Translations under genes and position numbers: made by a program
Assembly: GCA_004835665.1 (NCBI GenBank)
Contig: RBKR01000020.1
Coordinates: 992,001-1,056,000, forward strand
Length of the DNA: 64,000 nucleotides
Direction of reading: 5' to 3'
Source: Phoma sp. XZ068
Taxonomy: Eukaryota > Ascomycota > Dothideomycetes > Pleosporales > Didymellaceae
Notes under the pieces: model-generated
Told to the model about the DNA's origin: nothing
Seen by the model: the letters and a program-made list of their open reading frames with translations, nothing else
Databases searched by the model: none
Part shown: piece by piece, positions 33,620 to 45,382 of the stretch
Layout of the letters: each line of letters opens with the position of its first letter
Numbering within the stretch: position 1 is the stretch's first letter

Positions 33620-34225
33620 ATGGCCTTCACTCGTTTATAGTTCTTTTGCAGCCAGGAGCTGGAAGCAAAACCTGACCTCGTCGATGCCCATATTTTGCTG
33701 GTTAATGGCGCCTTTTCTGACCTAGAAGGCTACCCAGAGCCGCGTTTTTCGTGTGGAGAGCTCATAGAAGCATTGGGCAGCCACGGAGTCTGCGCCATAT
33801 TATTTGATAATGGATGTCAGCCTATAGCAACGGCATTAACGAAGCCGTGGCATACACCTACAGTACGTTCATACCCTCGGTGCATTGGGATGTGGTTACG
33901 GGAAGCATGGCACTGAGACCTCGTGGAGGGTCCGAGTGAAACAGACGTTGAGGTTTTCGCTATCGCGGCATCACCACAGTACCGTGGGAAGGGGCTAGCA
34001 GATCGCTGCGTAAAAGGACTCGAAAAGATTGCGATTGAAAGGGGCGCGGGCAAGGACGTTACACTCTGGTTGAACGCAACAGAGCAGCTCAATTGCGCTT
34101 ATTGAATGAGGCGGGGCTTTGCATCCGTTAGTACGACAAGAGCGCCTGCAAGCCTGTGGGAGGCGGAGAAAGAGTTCGTAATACTGACTATGGCAAGACC
34201 TGCACGAGTTCAATTTGAAACGTGA
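33620..34225 (+). pseudogene. GNAT-type N-acetyltransferase with three in-frame stops
   Basis: One constant frame from ATG 33620 to TGA 34223-34225. It is broken by TAG 33638-33640, TGA 33914-33916 and TGA 34103-34105. The protein-like parts include ELIEALGSHGVCAILFDNG, VEVFAIAASPQYRGKGLADR (acetyl-CoA pyrophosphate loop, pattern Q/RxxGxG/A) and a C-terminal MRRGFASVSTTRAPASLW, as in GNAT family proteins. Substrate unknown. Three stops and no splice sites that would skip them make it non-functional. Confidence 0.75.
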
Positions 34226-34960
34226 TCACTACCGAATCTATCACATTCATGCCGACTGATGACTGTATCACTCAATTCGACTGCAGAAATCTTATAATAA
34301 TCGGAAACTTGAGCGCATTGACTAACAAAGCACTCTGCTGCTTCGAGCAGACGCTGTTGCTGGTTTAGAGTCTGATTACCGCATACTACAAACAATCATC
34401 CAATGTGTGTTGCAAAATAATCCAAGGTGCGACAAGGCTCTGAAAGCCCCAGGTCGAAGAGGACATTTTGTACAAAGCAGATTATGTGGACGGAGTTTCA
34501 GGTTGTCCTTGCTCAGAAGTACGCCCAAGCGATTCGAAATCAGCTTTTAATGTCCATCGTCCGTTCACGAACATCGTGACGCCGGAGACAAGATTCCCCG
34601 GATTGATCCTACTATCCACGGCCGTCTAATAGGCTTATCGGATATACTTGTGGAGAATACGGTGGTGACCTTGGATCCAATACCTGACACCCATTCGCGC
34701 AATTTCCACGTGAACGTTACGAGTAGACTCTCCTCCGCGTGATGCTCAACTAGTTGCAATTTTCAAAGTCAGAATTTGGCTACTTAAGCTTTGGAGTTGA
34801 TACATCACCTATTTAAACGCCTGGGGATTTAGACTGGTTTGCGAAGAGATCGTATTGTGGGACATGATGTGCATTTTAATGAACGTAGCGCTGGAGCATG
34901 AAACGCTAGACGAAAATGTAAAATATCCTCAGAAAGCCTTCATAATCCAGAGCTCAGCAG
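34226..34960. other. intergenic
   Basis: Between the GNAT pseudogene and the 3' end of the HET gene. Small frames without motifs. Visibly A+T-rich from 34780 on. Confidence 0.35.
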
Positions 34961-37005
34961 CTATACTATATGGTATTCCCGCTCAAAATCGTGTACTTCG
35001 TCAGCTTTAGGTACAGTGTAGCAATCGCCGATAATCCTCCATTTCCCTTCTCCCTGGATTGTCTTGTTAGCTTTGACTACATCTCAAGAAGGAATTGAAG
35101 TGAACATACCTGTCGTCGGATGATAAATGGAAAACGACATCCATCAAGCTGCACCATAGAGTCGCCTTCTTGCAATCCATATGGCCCTACAGCCCACCGG
35201 CCTTCCCTTGTGACAAATGCACAGCGTCCATTCATCACATCTTCAATTCGTTGTATTATATTACACTCGTTCAAAGATTTGCTGTCAAGTTGGTCGCATT
35301 TGTGTTTATCAAATGGACATGTCACTCCATTGCTGTCCTGAAAGACCTCGAGCCAGGATTTCGCGATCCCACCATCACGAATAGAATCGAGAGTGAGTGT
35401 CCTGATCAGGAGATCGACGTCCTTGCCAGCCTCAGACTGGCTGTAAAACTCGAATAAGCGTCCTATGGTTGATATGCCTTCCGCAGACTTGACTTCCCCA
35501 ATAAGAGCTCCGTGCACCACAAGCGTACCGGTAGTCGAATCCGCGTGCCAGGGAAACTTTGGACGAAACTCCAAATCGCGCATGCTTGAGCCTATGGAGT
35601 TTTCGCTTACTTTCTGTCCGTGCATGAGAGAAATCGGTATCCATGTACGTGTAGATCGCCAATCCGGAACCCAGGAAGGGAGGGGGGTTGCTTCGGTGTT
35701 TCCTGGCGTATAAGTGTCGGGGAAAGCGCCACTACAGTAAAGTGTTTCTAAGCTTCGTTTGAATTCCGTGATCGCGAAGTCTACAAAGAGCCGTTCAACC
35801 TTTGCATTATAGTCAGGGATCCTTTGTGCTTGTTCAAAAGCTCCGAGCGCATAGATACGATCTAGTCCATTCTCGCATTTCGAGATGTGCGCGCTGACAA
35901 GCAAACGCATGAAGTCAGGACCACCGGTTGTGTCAATGCCGGTCGAATGAGAGTGTAGCTCTTGTAGGATATGCATAAGGTGTAGAGCGTTGAGCAAGCG
36001 CCAGTCCTTGCCGCGATCATGGTGATGTACGTTTTTCAATATGAATTCGCTTGCCTCCTCGAGGACCTTGAAGTCAAGCTCGTTATGTCCATCAAGCAAG
36101 ACAACCCTCCTGGAGAGGAACAGCTCTTGTATGATCCATCGGCGTGTGAAATAGAGATTTTTCAACAGCGGTTCCACGTGCTGCTTAACGTTTTCGATGC
36201 TGTCCTCGTAAGGCCAAGCCTGATCCAAGTTGTACAGAAGGGTCTCCTTCGCGTGCCCCAACCACACCAGAGTCCGGGCCGCTCTTCGATATACATCTCC
36301 TATCTGTCGCACTTGTGCGGTCTTCTCTTTTTTCGCGGCCCGGTCTTCTTGATTTGACCTGGTTTTTGCATGGCCTTGGTTGATGCAGATGGCATCAATC
36401 CATAAGGGCTCGAGTTGCTGCCTTGCACGGAGATGGCGCAGCATCGTGATGGCATTGGCCCTCACTTCAAGTTCTGCATACCCATTAACTCCACATTGGT
36501 TGCGCACCTTAACTATGCCAGTCTCATGACCATGTCCCCAAGCATACGACACGGCCTCATATCGATCGATAGCTGTGCGCTTGCGGGTTTCTAGTCGGAT
36601 GACGATATCATCGGAAAACGAAGCCCTTTCGAGTATTATAACGCGTATTTCATCCTCCTCCAAGTGGCTGTATGTGTACACTGTAGACATCGTCTCCGGA
36701 AGACGCACATAGCTCTTGCGGTGAAGTCTCAGCATCTGTGGAGGCGGAACATGTTTCTTCTCGACCTGAACAGCGATTTGCTGTTTACTCGTTTCTGGTT
36801 TGCGACCATGAGGCGTCAGGTATCGTGTTACGGGTGCAAAACGTCGAAGCAGAATCGGTGAGATCGAAATGGTGGGCAACAGGCGCGATAATTCCAAACT
36901 TTCGTTCTCGATGTCCTCGTAATCATCGCCACATAGACATGAAGCCAGAGAGAACACGGCAGGAGGACCCCGGGCCCCGCGGCGTTCCAGGAAGTGTTTC
37001 TCCAT
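34961..37005 (-). CDS. HET-domain (heterokaryon incompatibility) protein
   Basis: Two exons, 37005-35110 and 35053-34961, with a 56-nt intron (GTATGT...ATCCAG), giving 662 residues. Residues about 147-300 hold the HET domain: RYEAVSYAWGHGHE, the LEPLWIDAICINQ core, QVRQIGDVYRRAARTLVWLG. HET domains trigger cell death on non-self fusion in several fungi. Later parts have the usual family features: NGLDRIYALGAFEQAQRIPDYNA and PLPSWVPDWRSTRTW. The last 30 residues come from the short second exon, with KWRIIGDCYTVPKADEV, a typical HET C-terminal strand that supports the splice. The ATG at 37005 (CTTACCATGG) is chosen; 12 more codons are open but start with GTG. A trigger partner is not evident. 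Confidence 0.88.
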
Positions 37006-38926
37006 GGTAAGATTCCGGCTAGGTAATGATGAAATGGTCACTCGTGAACGGCTGCAGCGAGATATGTACTTTCTGTACGCACATAAGGCTGAAACAAGGC
37101 CCCTCAGGCATGCAATGTCATCCGTGGCATGATCTGCGTAGGGCAGGCTAACGAGACCAATTCAGCCCCCATACGGCACAAGCCTGGCGCTTAGCAAGCC
37201 TTCCCAATTGGCCTTTTGTCCTCTTTCATATTCATCGCTTGACACCATCAGTAACACATGCGGTCAGCAACAAGCCAAGGTGAGTTGGTTTGCTGGCTCA
37301 TTCGAATATTTTACAGAGGCAGAAGTCACTTATCCAGCTTAGCCTCTAGGAAGGGCAGTGCATCAGAGAACAGAGCCAGAGATATAGGAAGAACTGCAGG
37401 GCTGAAACAATACAGCCTGTATCCTATCATCTTTGCTGGGATACGCGGCGCTAAAGTGGGTGGATTCTCGTTGGTCAGCGGACAGCCCTGCGTTCATGCG
37501 GAGGGAAGGCACCGCCTTACATAGAGGTTGCCCTACATCGAGATTGCTGCGCAACCCAACAGCGCCCGCTATAAAACAAGATATGGCCTTAAAATGCTTT
37601 GCAAATATTCCAAAGTCTGTACTACAGTTTAGATTTATTTCTAAGCTACACGCGCCGGAAGATTGCAAATGGGTTACGTTGCACGGCTTTGATCCGGACA
37701 AGATATATTGATAAAAGAATTCGAATGAAGTCGTTAGTGGACACACATACGCAAAGCCTGAATGACTGTTTTGCAAATTTTGGACAAAAAACAAAGAACT
37801 TCAAGTCCTTGAAGGCAGGCTATACGGAAATGTCGTAGAGCTGGTTATTGTGGCCAGAACATTTATCGAAGATTGTATTGGATGGCATTGCTGATTATAT
37901 CAAGGTTGTATATGATTAAACAGGCGGGTTTCTGTGTACTAGAAATAGGAATTCGTGCTACTACGTTTCAAAATAGTACGTCGACAGACGGCGGATCGGA
38001 TAAGAACACTTATATTGTAACGTCCTGTGGACGTATGAGCTAAGGCGTATGTGCTAAATTTTACAAAAACCTAAAACCGTATAGTTATTTAGTTTACGGA
38101 GTTAGGACTGGTACCCTACAAAGGACTGTTCACGCCAAATTGGAAATTGCTGTGGTACATAACGACTAGCTAAAACAATAATACATGATATTGGTTGAAA
38201 TACAATCGTACCTACTTGAGGTTGTCTCTCTACGGTCTAAAGCCCTTAAAAATCCGAGTCTGCTGTTCCATGTTCTTAATCCAACGTGGCACTTGGTGAG
38301 ATACATCGACGGCTTGGGCGACTGTACATTACAAATTAGGTTCCACGATTCTCGTTGAGTGGAAACTAGGAGTTCAAATTATTTCATTTCTCCGATTATT
38401 GCTATCACAGATCTCTTCTCGATATGACGTCCACATATGTGACAACTAGCCGATTACCTATTGAGTGAACAAAATTAAACCCGGTTTGAAGTGAATTGTC
38501 AATAATACGCGTGATAAATCATGCCTACAATTTCCTGCGTGCTGGCGTTAAATTGTATGATATCCTCGGTAGACATTATTATGGCAACGAGATTTCGCAA
38601 TCCTTTGGGTCCCACTGTAAATGCAAATTTCTGATGTTAGAATTGGACCGGGGATTATTTCCTGTCCATCTATGTTTGTCTGTACCAACTATGTATTCCC
38701 TAGATATTCTTTATCTAATCTGTAATCTCATTTGTCAGGCAACATGAGTTGATTTCTGGTTCGTGTTGAGTATTTCTATGGTACGCACCGCGCGAATGAT
38801 TCTACACAATATATATTCACGACAATTTATACTCTATTGACATCAAAGCTTACCCGACATAAACCTACACAGTCTCAACTTTAGGAAACGCCTAATCAAT
38901 CAAATCGCGCCTTTTCATAATTCGCC
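37006..38926. other. 1.9 kb gene-poor, A+T-rich gap
   Basis: No supported gene. From about 37800 the sequence is A+T-rich with stops in all frames, as in decayed repeats. A possible solo LTR runs from 38014 (TGTAACGTCC) to about 38334 (ACATTACA), with terminal TGTAA/TTACA symmetry but no target-site duplication I could confirm. Frames on plus at 37258-37838 lack motifs. Confidence 0.4.
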
Positions 38927-39795
38927 ATGACTTCATCTAGCACACCTTGCAAGCGCACCGCAGATGATGCCTTCCCAAACCTGCTTTCCCTGCCCTCTTT
39001 CGAGTAAGAGAGGGAACAACATTTGTAAGTGTAGTTTAGTCCTTCATCCACATTCACTACTGAAATCCACATAGCACAGAGACACCGATTGTCACCATCA
39101 AATTGGGGTGCCGCGATTGTTTCCACATTCACAAGTCTCTACTGCCTCGCAGCTCCGGGTACTTGGGACCAAGGCTGAGGGAGGAAGAGTTGCACGGTCA
39201 CTCAATCCTTGTGTTCGGTATCGATCCCGAACATTTCCGTTCTTACGTCTCTTCCCTCTATAAAAATATGAACTGGCTGCCTTTCGAGGACAAGGGCGAT
39301 GAAGCGGGCCAGAATATATTCTGGAAGCACTGGAGCGGATGCTGCTCGCTCGGTTGGACTCTCACGGATACAATTTTTCGCAACGAACTGATTTGTGTCG
39401 CAATTGAGAAGATGATAAAGCATGGCAAGCAACCTCCATGTCTTGCCAAAGTCATATATGCCAATAGTAGAGCAGAAAGCAAGCATAGAGCCCTGGTGCG
39501 AGATCTCGCGCTTCACACTTGGAAGGTGTGGGAGATTGCAGCAGCCCAGGAGGTGGAGTTCAAACATGATATTATTCAAGACTTGAGCTGTACCTTGAGA
39601 GAAAGGGCGGTGGAACGAGTCAGTGTTAAGGACTTCTTGGAGGGAAAGGAGGCCAGCTACCATGCACAATACGCGGGTTTGGGAAGCCCCAAAATCGGCC
39701 TCGATGTGTACATTGACGTTGTATTGATGGATTGTAGTCTCCAAGTCCCTAAAAAGATGATTGTTAAGATTTCTCGTGTAATTTCGACGAATTGA
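38927..39795 (+). CDS. BTB/POZ-type protein
   Basis: Two exons, 38927-39003 and 39075-39795, with a 71-nt intron (GTAAGA...CATAG), giving 265 residues. After splicing, the start of the second exon reads ETPIVTIKLG followed by CFHIHKSLLPRSSGYLG. This is the first strand and the HK..L helix of the fungal BTB fold, in which the domain mediates dimerisation and often cullin-3 binding. The rest is helical, with ELICVAIEKMIKH. The C-terminal 60 residues have no motif. No nuclear signal or membrane segment. The first exon (MTSSSTPCKR) gives a start that an unspliced frame lacks. Confidence 0.65.
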
Positions 39796-40461
39796 AAACT
39801 TGCCCAAACCAAAGAATTGAAAGGTGGCGCGTCTGGCGTGGCGTGAAAAGTTGGGTCTGAGTGAACTATTAATTCACCTCTCTCACACTAGACATTCAAG
39901 TTCTTCTTTGTTACACAAACCATGAAAAATGGGTTTTGAGTCGATACGCATGCGCAAGAAATAAAAACGAGTACTACTAATGACTGACATGCGTGCCACC
40001 GGCACCCACTCGTGACTGAAGCTGTATGCGCAGAGATAGTTATCTTGCGCTCCAATTTTAAACACAATCATTATTACTAGTAGTATAAACATGCGAAAAT
40101 TGCTTGCAGACCGAAATGGCCCGTCAATACATGTTTTGTAACCACCATTATTGGGTTTCAATCTTGAAATGGAGAAGAATACAAAACATCCTAACCGTGC
40201 AAGGATGACGAGAAGCATGTTCCCGTCGTCCAACGTAAGCGGATATGGCCCCTGCCACCTCTTCCAACCTCCCTTTTTAGGCTTATTAGTACTCATAAAG
40301 ACTGCACCTGCCTTTAACCGCTTTGCTGATTACGAAGAACTTTCAATCGCTCCAAAACACCATCTTGCTAAGGAATCTGTCGCTGGAAGGTTTCTAACTG
40401 ACCACTCTCCTCCAAGACCGCGAGGACGCCGAGATCCTAAGCCAAAAACCCCGCTTTAAGC
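39796..40461. other. intergenic, with a doubtful small minus-strand frame
   Basis: On minus, 40296-39883 gives 137 codons with two hydrophobic segments (MLLVILARLGCFVFFSIS, FRMFILLVIMIVFKIG), possible for a small membrane protein. No homology is recognised and the G+C content is low, so it is listed only as a candidate. It would start 165 bases from the next gene's ATG on the other strand. Confidence 0.25.
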
Positions 40462-41102
40462 ATGCGTGTCTTTCCAGTGGCAACACTGCTCTTCGCAGTG
40501 GTACAGGCGACTACTTCGCAGTCGTGCGCTCAATTCTCGCCCAACCCTGTTCCTAAGTCGCAGCTGCCGAGCTACTTTCCACGCCAAAGAAGTACTGATG
40601 TTGCAACGTTGCTTGCCATCGAAGAGATAAAGGAAACGGTTTCTCTGTACGCCTACATCATAGACGGTCGCACCTATGACTCGCTCTCCGAGATCTTTAC
40701 AACGGATGCGATTGCAAACTACTCCGCTCCACTTGGTATCATGAACGGCACCCAAGCCATCCAAAGCACGCTTTCCGCATCGCTTGCACAATTTGATGGC
40801 ACGCAGCATCTCATTGGCAGCCAGAATGTTCGTCTTTGTAACAGGGACAAAGCTGTGAGCGTGACGTACTTCAGAGCTGTGCATTTTCTGCCGAGAAACT
40901 CGACGGTGGGAGCGATCGATATTGCAGATGACTCAGCTACACTGTATGCTTATGGGCAGTATCAAGATTCGTGGGTGAAGCGCGATGGACTGTGGAAGAT
41001 CACATACCGGAACCTGGTGTACATGGTAAGCTAGTGCGGTCCTGTGGATACAAGCTTACAACTAACATCCTGCAGGGACCATTGGTTACGGACTTGAACT
41101 AG
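40462..41102 (+). CDS. secreted SnoaL-like (NTF2-fold) protein
   Basis: Two exons, 40462-41025 and 41076-41102, with a 50-nt intron (GTAAGC...CTGCAG), giving 196 residues. The second exon codes just eight residues (GPLVTDLN). Residues 1-20 (MRVFPVATLLFAVVQATTS) form a signal peptide. The mature part fits the SnoaL fold: AIEEIKETVSLYAYIIDGRTYDSL, LSEIFTTDAIANYS, an antiparallel sheet with DSWVKRDGLWKITYRNLVYM. In the family this pocket serves cyclases, dehydratases or plain binding proteins. The activity is unknown. Secretion is unusual for the fold. Without the intron the frame would end after two residues (VS). Confidence 0.8.
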
Positions 41103-42049
41103 TCTTTTCAGTATGTGTTGTGCGCCTGAGCGGTCAAAATGATAACGAGTTGAATTTTCACTGTACTTGAACTTTCTCGTGAAATAATCGATCTCAAAGG
41201 TTATATAATTGAAATGGTTGATTGTGAGACCTGAAACGGCAAAGGTGGTATGCGTCCTCCTCGCATACACTTGTGTTGCGACGAGATCAAATCCGACGAG
41301 CATATCCTCAAGCTCACAATTGCAAGTCTCTCCCAACCTACGCCTGCACGTTCGCCCTCCGTAGGCACTTACCTTCCATACATTAACATTCCCTTTAAGT
41401 GACCGATGAGAACGCCAGGGGAAATAAAAGAATCAACGCAAAGTCACCAAATGAGGAGAGCTGGGCACAAGCAAGGCCAATAATACGAAACAGCGCGCAA
41501 TGCGACGGAACTATCCGATACAAGGTTAGGGAAGTAACCGTGAAGGCGACAGGATGCAACTGAAATTATACGATTTGATTAGAAATTTGAAATAGGAAAA
41601 TGTCGAGGTCGAGGGCAAGGTTAGTGGTAGTCCGTGACCTTGCAATCTTGTAGTCATCAAAGTACACTACTGTGATATTTGTGGGCCATCACTGACATGT
41701 GGAGAGCGAGTCTGCCTTAGGCAAACCATGAATGTACACGAGATCCTCGGTATGCACGTCGCTAACGTTGCCATCTCACCATGAACGTCTTCAAAGAGTA
41801 TCGTGCACTAGGACGTAGAAGAGTCAGTCTAGAATAGCCGGTTGATGTCAAAAGAGTCTATTGATGTATGAATTTACTAAAAGCAGATAGCCACCCATTG
41901 CCAATATCATCGCACCATGCGGATAGGCGGGGTATCATGTATTGATCAAGTGGTGACACCGAACGCCGTTCCATGCATGACTCAATTCACCTTCCAAAAG
42001 GATCAAGCCCGCCGAACGCCTTGAACGCCTAACCAATATATGAGAGAGC
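41103..42049. other. intergenic
   Basis: 947 bases between convergent genes (SnoaL-like on plus, vWA on minus). Only short frames; nothing supported. Confidence 0.4.
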
Positions 42050-43074
42050 TCATCGGGACTGACGGTGCAGCTCCTTAGACTGCCTGTCAAGCCTCCGGTT
42101 CACGCTGCCGAGAACAACTTTCATGATACCAGCTCCAGTAAGTTCCGCATCATCATCGCCGGTGAATGGAACAGTGTCTACGATATCCCTGAGCTCATCA
42201 TCACCTGAGGCCTCGCGCAGTCCATCATCGAGTTGCTTTAGCGCCTCTCGTGCGCCAGCCTCTTTGCCAACCTGGAAGAACTGAATACCGACCTGCCACG
42301 CCGGCGCATCGAGCTTGTCCAGCTTCTTTGCTGCTGCGATGATAGGGGCTTCGACATCATCTGATGGCTCGCCATCGGTGATGACGATCACATTGATGGG
42401 CTTGGTGGTCTCAGGATTCTGCTCGTAGCGTTGCAAGTAGGGTTTGAGGATCTTCTGGAGGCGCTGGCCGGTGGGTGTTGCGCCACCTGGTCGTACAGTC
42501 TGAAAAATCTCAATCACAGTCCCGGCGGAGGTGACATTCTTGTAAATTGACGAATCTGGGTGATTCAAGAAGAAGATATCAATGCCGTCGGCATCGCGCT
42601 CTGTGCAGATAGGTGTGATTGTCTCAAGAGCCTTGCCGGTTTCGCGCCATGAGCGGCCGGCCATGGATCCGGAGTCATCGATGAGGAATATAGTATCGAA
42701 AGATTTCAAAAATGCGTACTGGTCGTCTGCAGTGGTAGCTGATCCTTGTGTGTTCATGACGGGCTGTAAGTTTGAGACTGGACCTGGGGTGTAAGCGGGC
42801 GGTGCGTCGCCTTGACTCATTAAAGCGTCCCTGTTAGCGTTTGCTGATGTGTGTTAGTCATGTCTGCTAAATCCGTGCTTATGAATGTTGCCTTATTGCA
42901 ATGCTTACTCGGTCGACGTGTCGCAGGTGATGTGGACGCATGCAGGTTGCTGCTAGGAGGAGGGGCAAGACCTGAACTTCGCGAACCTATGCTTTTGGCT
43001 GAGTGAACAGCGTTCGTATCTGTGACTGGGTTCGACGATCGCCGTGAGAGCCTGTTCTTAAGACTGTTGAACAT
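42050..43074 (-). CDS. von Willebrand factor A-domain protein
   Basis: Two exons, 43074-42909 and 42843-42050, with a 65-nt intron (GTAAGC...CATCAG), giving 319 residues. The vWA domain covers about residues 95-290, with the metal-site motif FLIDDSGSM (DxSxS) near 110, the Thr in RPGGATPTGQRL, and VITDGEPSDD for the third metal ligand. The first exon is basic, Ser-rich and starts MFNSLKNRLSRRSS. VWA domains bind proteins through Mg2+; intracellular fungal members have no settled function. No signal peptide or membrane segment, so it is cytosolic. An upstream ATG at 43143 would add 23 residues. Confidence 0.8.
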
Positions 43075-44029
43075 TGTGACGTGTGATGGCTGGCGTTCGT
43101 TGTTGTGGGGATTGTTGTAGAAGTTGGAGTGCAAGCCGGGCATTTGGTCAGAGCAAACGCGCTTATATGCTTGTGGCAGGAACGAACGGCACGAGGCTAA
43201 GTCTAGTGCGAGGCGTTATGATGTAGTTTGATGGAGGCAAGATGCTTCTTTGGTAGAGAATATGGCTATGATTTAAAGAGTTCCTATTACTCAACGCACA
43301 GTATTCTCAGCATTTCACAAATTCTGTATCTGCCTCGTGGTCAGCCACAGACGCCCCAGGCAGCCTGACATGCCCAATGCCCACTATCGGCCCCTTGTGG
43401 CGTGTTTGATTGTATTCGCGTATTTTGCAATCCTCTGTGCCTTACATGGTGGCCGTATACACCAGTCTGAATTTCCGATGCTAGGCGAGGCTGTGTCGAG
43501 GCGCAGCCGCCAGTCGGCTGATTGCGGCCACAAGCGACCATTCACAACCCGGCACTACATCACGCAGAATGAGAACGGCAGGTGAACTCTGGAAAGTATG
43601 ATCCGCATTCAAAGGGAATATTGCAAGCGATGAACGATCGCGCCGCGCGAATGAACCCGTGCAAGGTGGTCTATGCTGGAACTAAAGTCTAGTCGTACGC
43701 ATCTAGCGGAAAGCAAAAAGCGGTACACCATTCTACGAACCCTTCTTGCTATACACACAACCACATGCCATCTTCCCCTCTAGAGTGCTGCGACCCCTTC
43801 CTGAAGCTTTCTCTCTACACCTCCCTTGTCGATAGCCCCAAGCTGTCCTCAGGCTATACATGAGCCTCAAAAGTAAGCTTATAGGTTCAGCTGCCTGGTC
43901 GTTCTAACCACAACGACGACCGCCATCTCAGCCCTATCGCGGTGGGCAAGGATAGCCTAGTGCCCATGCCAGGGCAATGCAGGAACCTAATGACGTCCAA
44001 ATAAGCTCATCCATGTGACTACGTCGATA
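43075..44029. other. intergenic
   Basis: vWA promoter side and 3' flank of the BTB-like gene. A plus-strand frame at 43337-43585 has one hydrophobic segment (VACLIVFAYFAILCALHGG) but no other support. Confidence 0.35.
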
Positions 44030-45382
44030 TCATCGCCGGCCTGTGATCCTCGGGTCCAAGCTCAGGCTCATACTTGCCCAACCCAAGGCAGGACCATTCA
44101 CCTGCCCATCTGTCCAATTCTTCTCAACAGCCATGAAAAGGTCCCTCACACCCAAATGTCTGCCTAAGCAGCCCCCAGGCATGTTTGACTGCCTCTTTGC
44201 TGAGCCGTTGGTAGCAGATGCTCGACTTGTCGAGAAATGACGAGGAACTGTCCACAAGACCGGGCGTTTGGCAAGACTCCAGGCATACTCTGTGCGACGC
44301 TCGCCCCAGCATTCGCCGCATATGCCGATGTCTGAGTTGCCAGTGCTGAGGCTGAGATGGTCCTGCAGTAGATCGAGCAGAGGCATGAGGCGCACTCGAA
44401 GACCACAGTGGGCGTGGTTGCTGTCGACTTGATAACTCGATGTCTGGCGGAGCGTAGACAGCAAACGCTCAATATCCCCTTGGTAGTATGTTGGTTCGGT
44501 ATTGTCGTAGATCTTGCCCTGCATGCGCAGCGTGTCAATCTTGGTGAAGAAGCGGATCATCTCTCCCAGTTGGAATGAGTCGCACTGCAGCGATGTATCG
44601 TAGCCCAGCTTGCACTGCCGATCTCCTGACGTATAAAGCCGAAGAAAGTGCGCCTGCAGAGAGTTTATAGTCTCCAGAGTGTACTCTCTTCGTTGTATCA
44701 TCTCATCTTCAACCCCATTTGGTATATCCCACCACAGAGCCTTTGTGTGATCCTCCTCGACATCTGGGCGCCACTGAACTGAGTCGCGCATGATCAAATT
44801 TTTCGAGTAGCGTATCACCCACGGCGGATGGTCGAGGAGGAGGCCGATCAACAGCTTCTGGCGCACCCTCTCCTCTGTCAGAGCAGGGCTCGCTCGTCCT
44901 TTCGACTTCGCCTCCGTCAACTGCAGGAACTTCCTCTTCTGCACATATCTTGCCACACACTCCACAGCGTCGAAACGATCGGCGACGACAGCCAAATTGG
45001 CGATGTTGGCGACTGGAGGATTGATGACGGCAAGGTCGAGGCCATGTATGGCGCGCAGGAAGTCTGCAACGAGGTTTCGTATCGAGGATGCCTTAGAAAT
45101 TGCTATGCGGCCGGCATTCACTATCGGTATCCGGGGTAGGCTCTCTGTAGGCGCGTCTTCGAGGGTCGCGTGCCCCGCAAGCTTGAGGTCTTTGAGAGCA
45201 GTTGCAAGCTTCTGGCCTTCGCTGAAGCGGTCACTTAGGAGGTTCTCAAAGTACCTTGAATGTTGCTGGAGGATCTTTGAGTCCACCCGGTATGAGTACT
45301 GCTGGCTGCCCTCCTCCTGCGACACAGCGAGGATCAGGTCACCAACAGGGGCGACGACCACGAGGTCGTCTTCGTCCGGCAT
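44030..45382 (-). CDS. BTB-like hypothetical protein
   Basis: Intronless, 450 residues. The N-terminus (GDLILAV, then YSYRVDSKILQQHSRYFENL and LLSDRFSEGQKL) reads like a diverged BTB domain, and ANLAVVADRFDAVECVARYV fits its later helices. The middle is helical (LLDHPPWVIRYSKNLIM). The C-terminal third has a Cys-containing GICGECWGERRTEYAW. This layout is known to me from fungal BTB-like orphans; function unknown. Cytosolic or nuclear. The gene is conserved-looking in codon use. Confidence 0.65.
   Translation of the reverse strand: MPDEDDLVVVAPVGDLILAVSQEEGSQQYSYRVDSKILQQHSRYFENLLSDRFSEGQKLATALKDLKLAGHATLEDAPTESLPRIPIVNAGRIAISKASSIRNLVADFLRAIHGLDLAVINPPVANIANLAVVADRFDAVECVARYVQKRKFLQLTEAKSKGRASPALTEERVRQKLLIGLLLDHPPWVIRYSKNLIMRDSVQWRPDVEEDHTKALWWDIPNGVEDEMIQRREYTLETINSLQAHFLRLYTSGDRQCKLGYDTSLQCDSFQLGEMIRFFTKIDTLRMQGKIYDNTEPTYYQGDIERLLSTLRQTSSYQVDSNHAHCGLRVRLMPLLDLLQDHLSLSTGNSDIGICGECWGERRTEYAWSLAKRPVLWTVPRHFSTSRASATNGSAKRQSNMPGGCLGRHLGVRDLFMAVEKNWTDGQVNGPALGWASMSLSLDPRITGRR

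Noticed and set aside
43337..43585. 82-codon plus-strand frame with a hydrophobic segment
   Set aside because: Only one feature in its favour; composition otherwise random.
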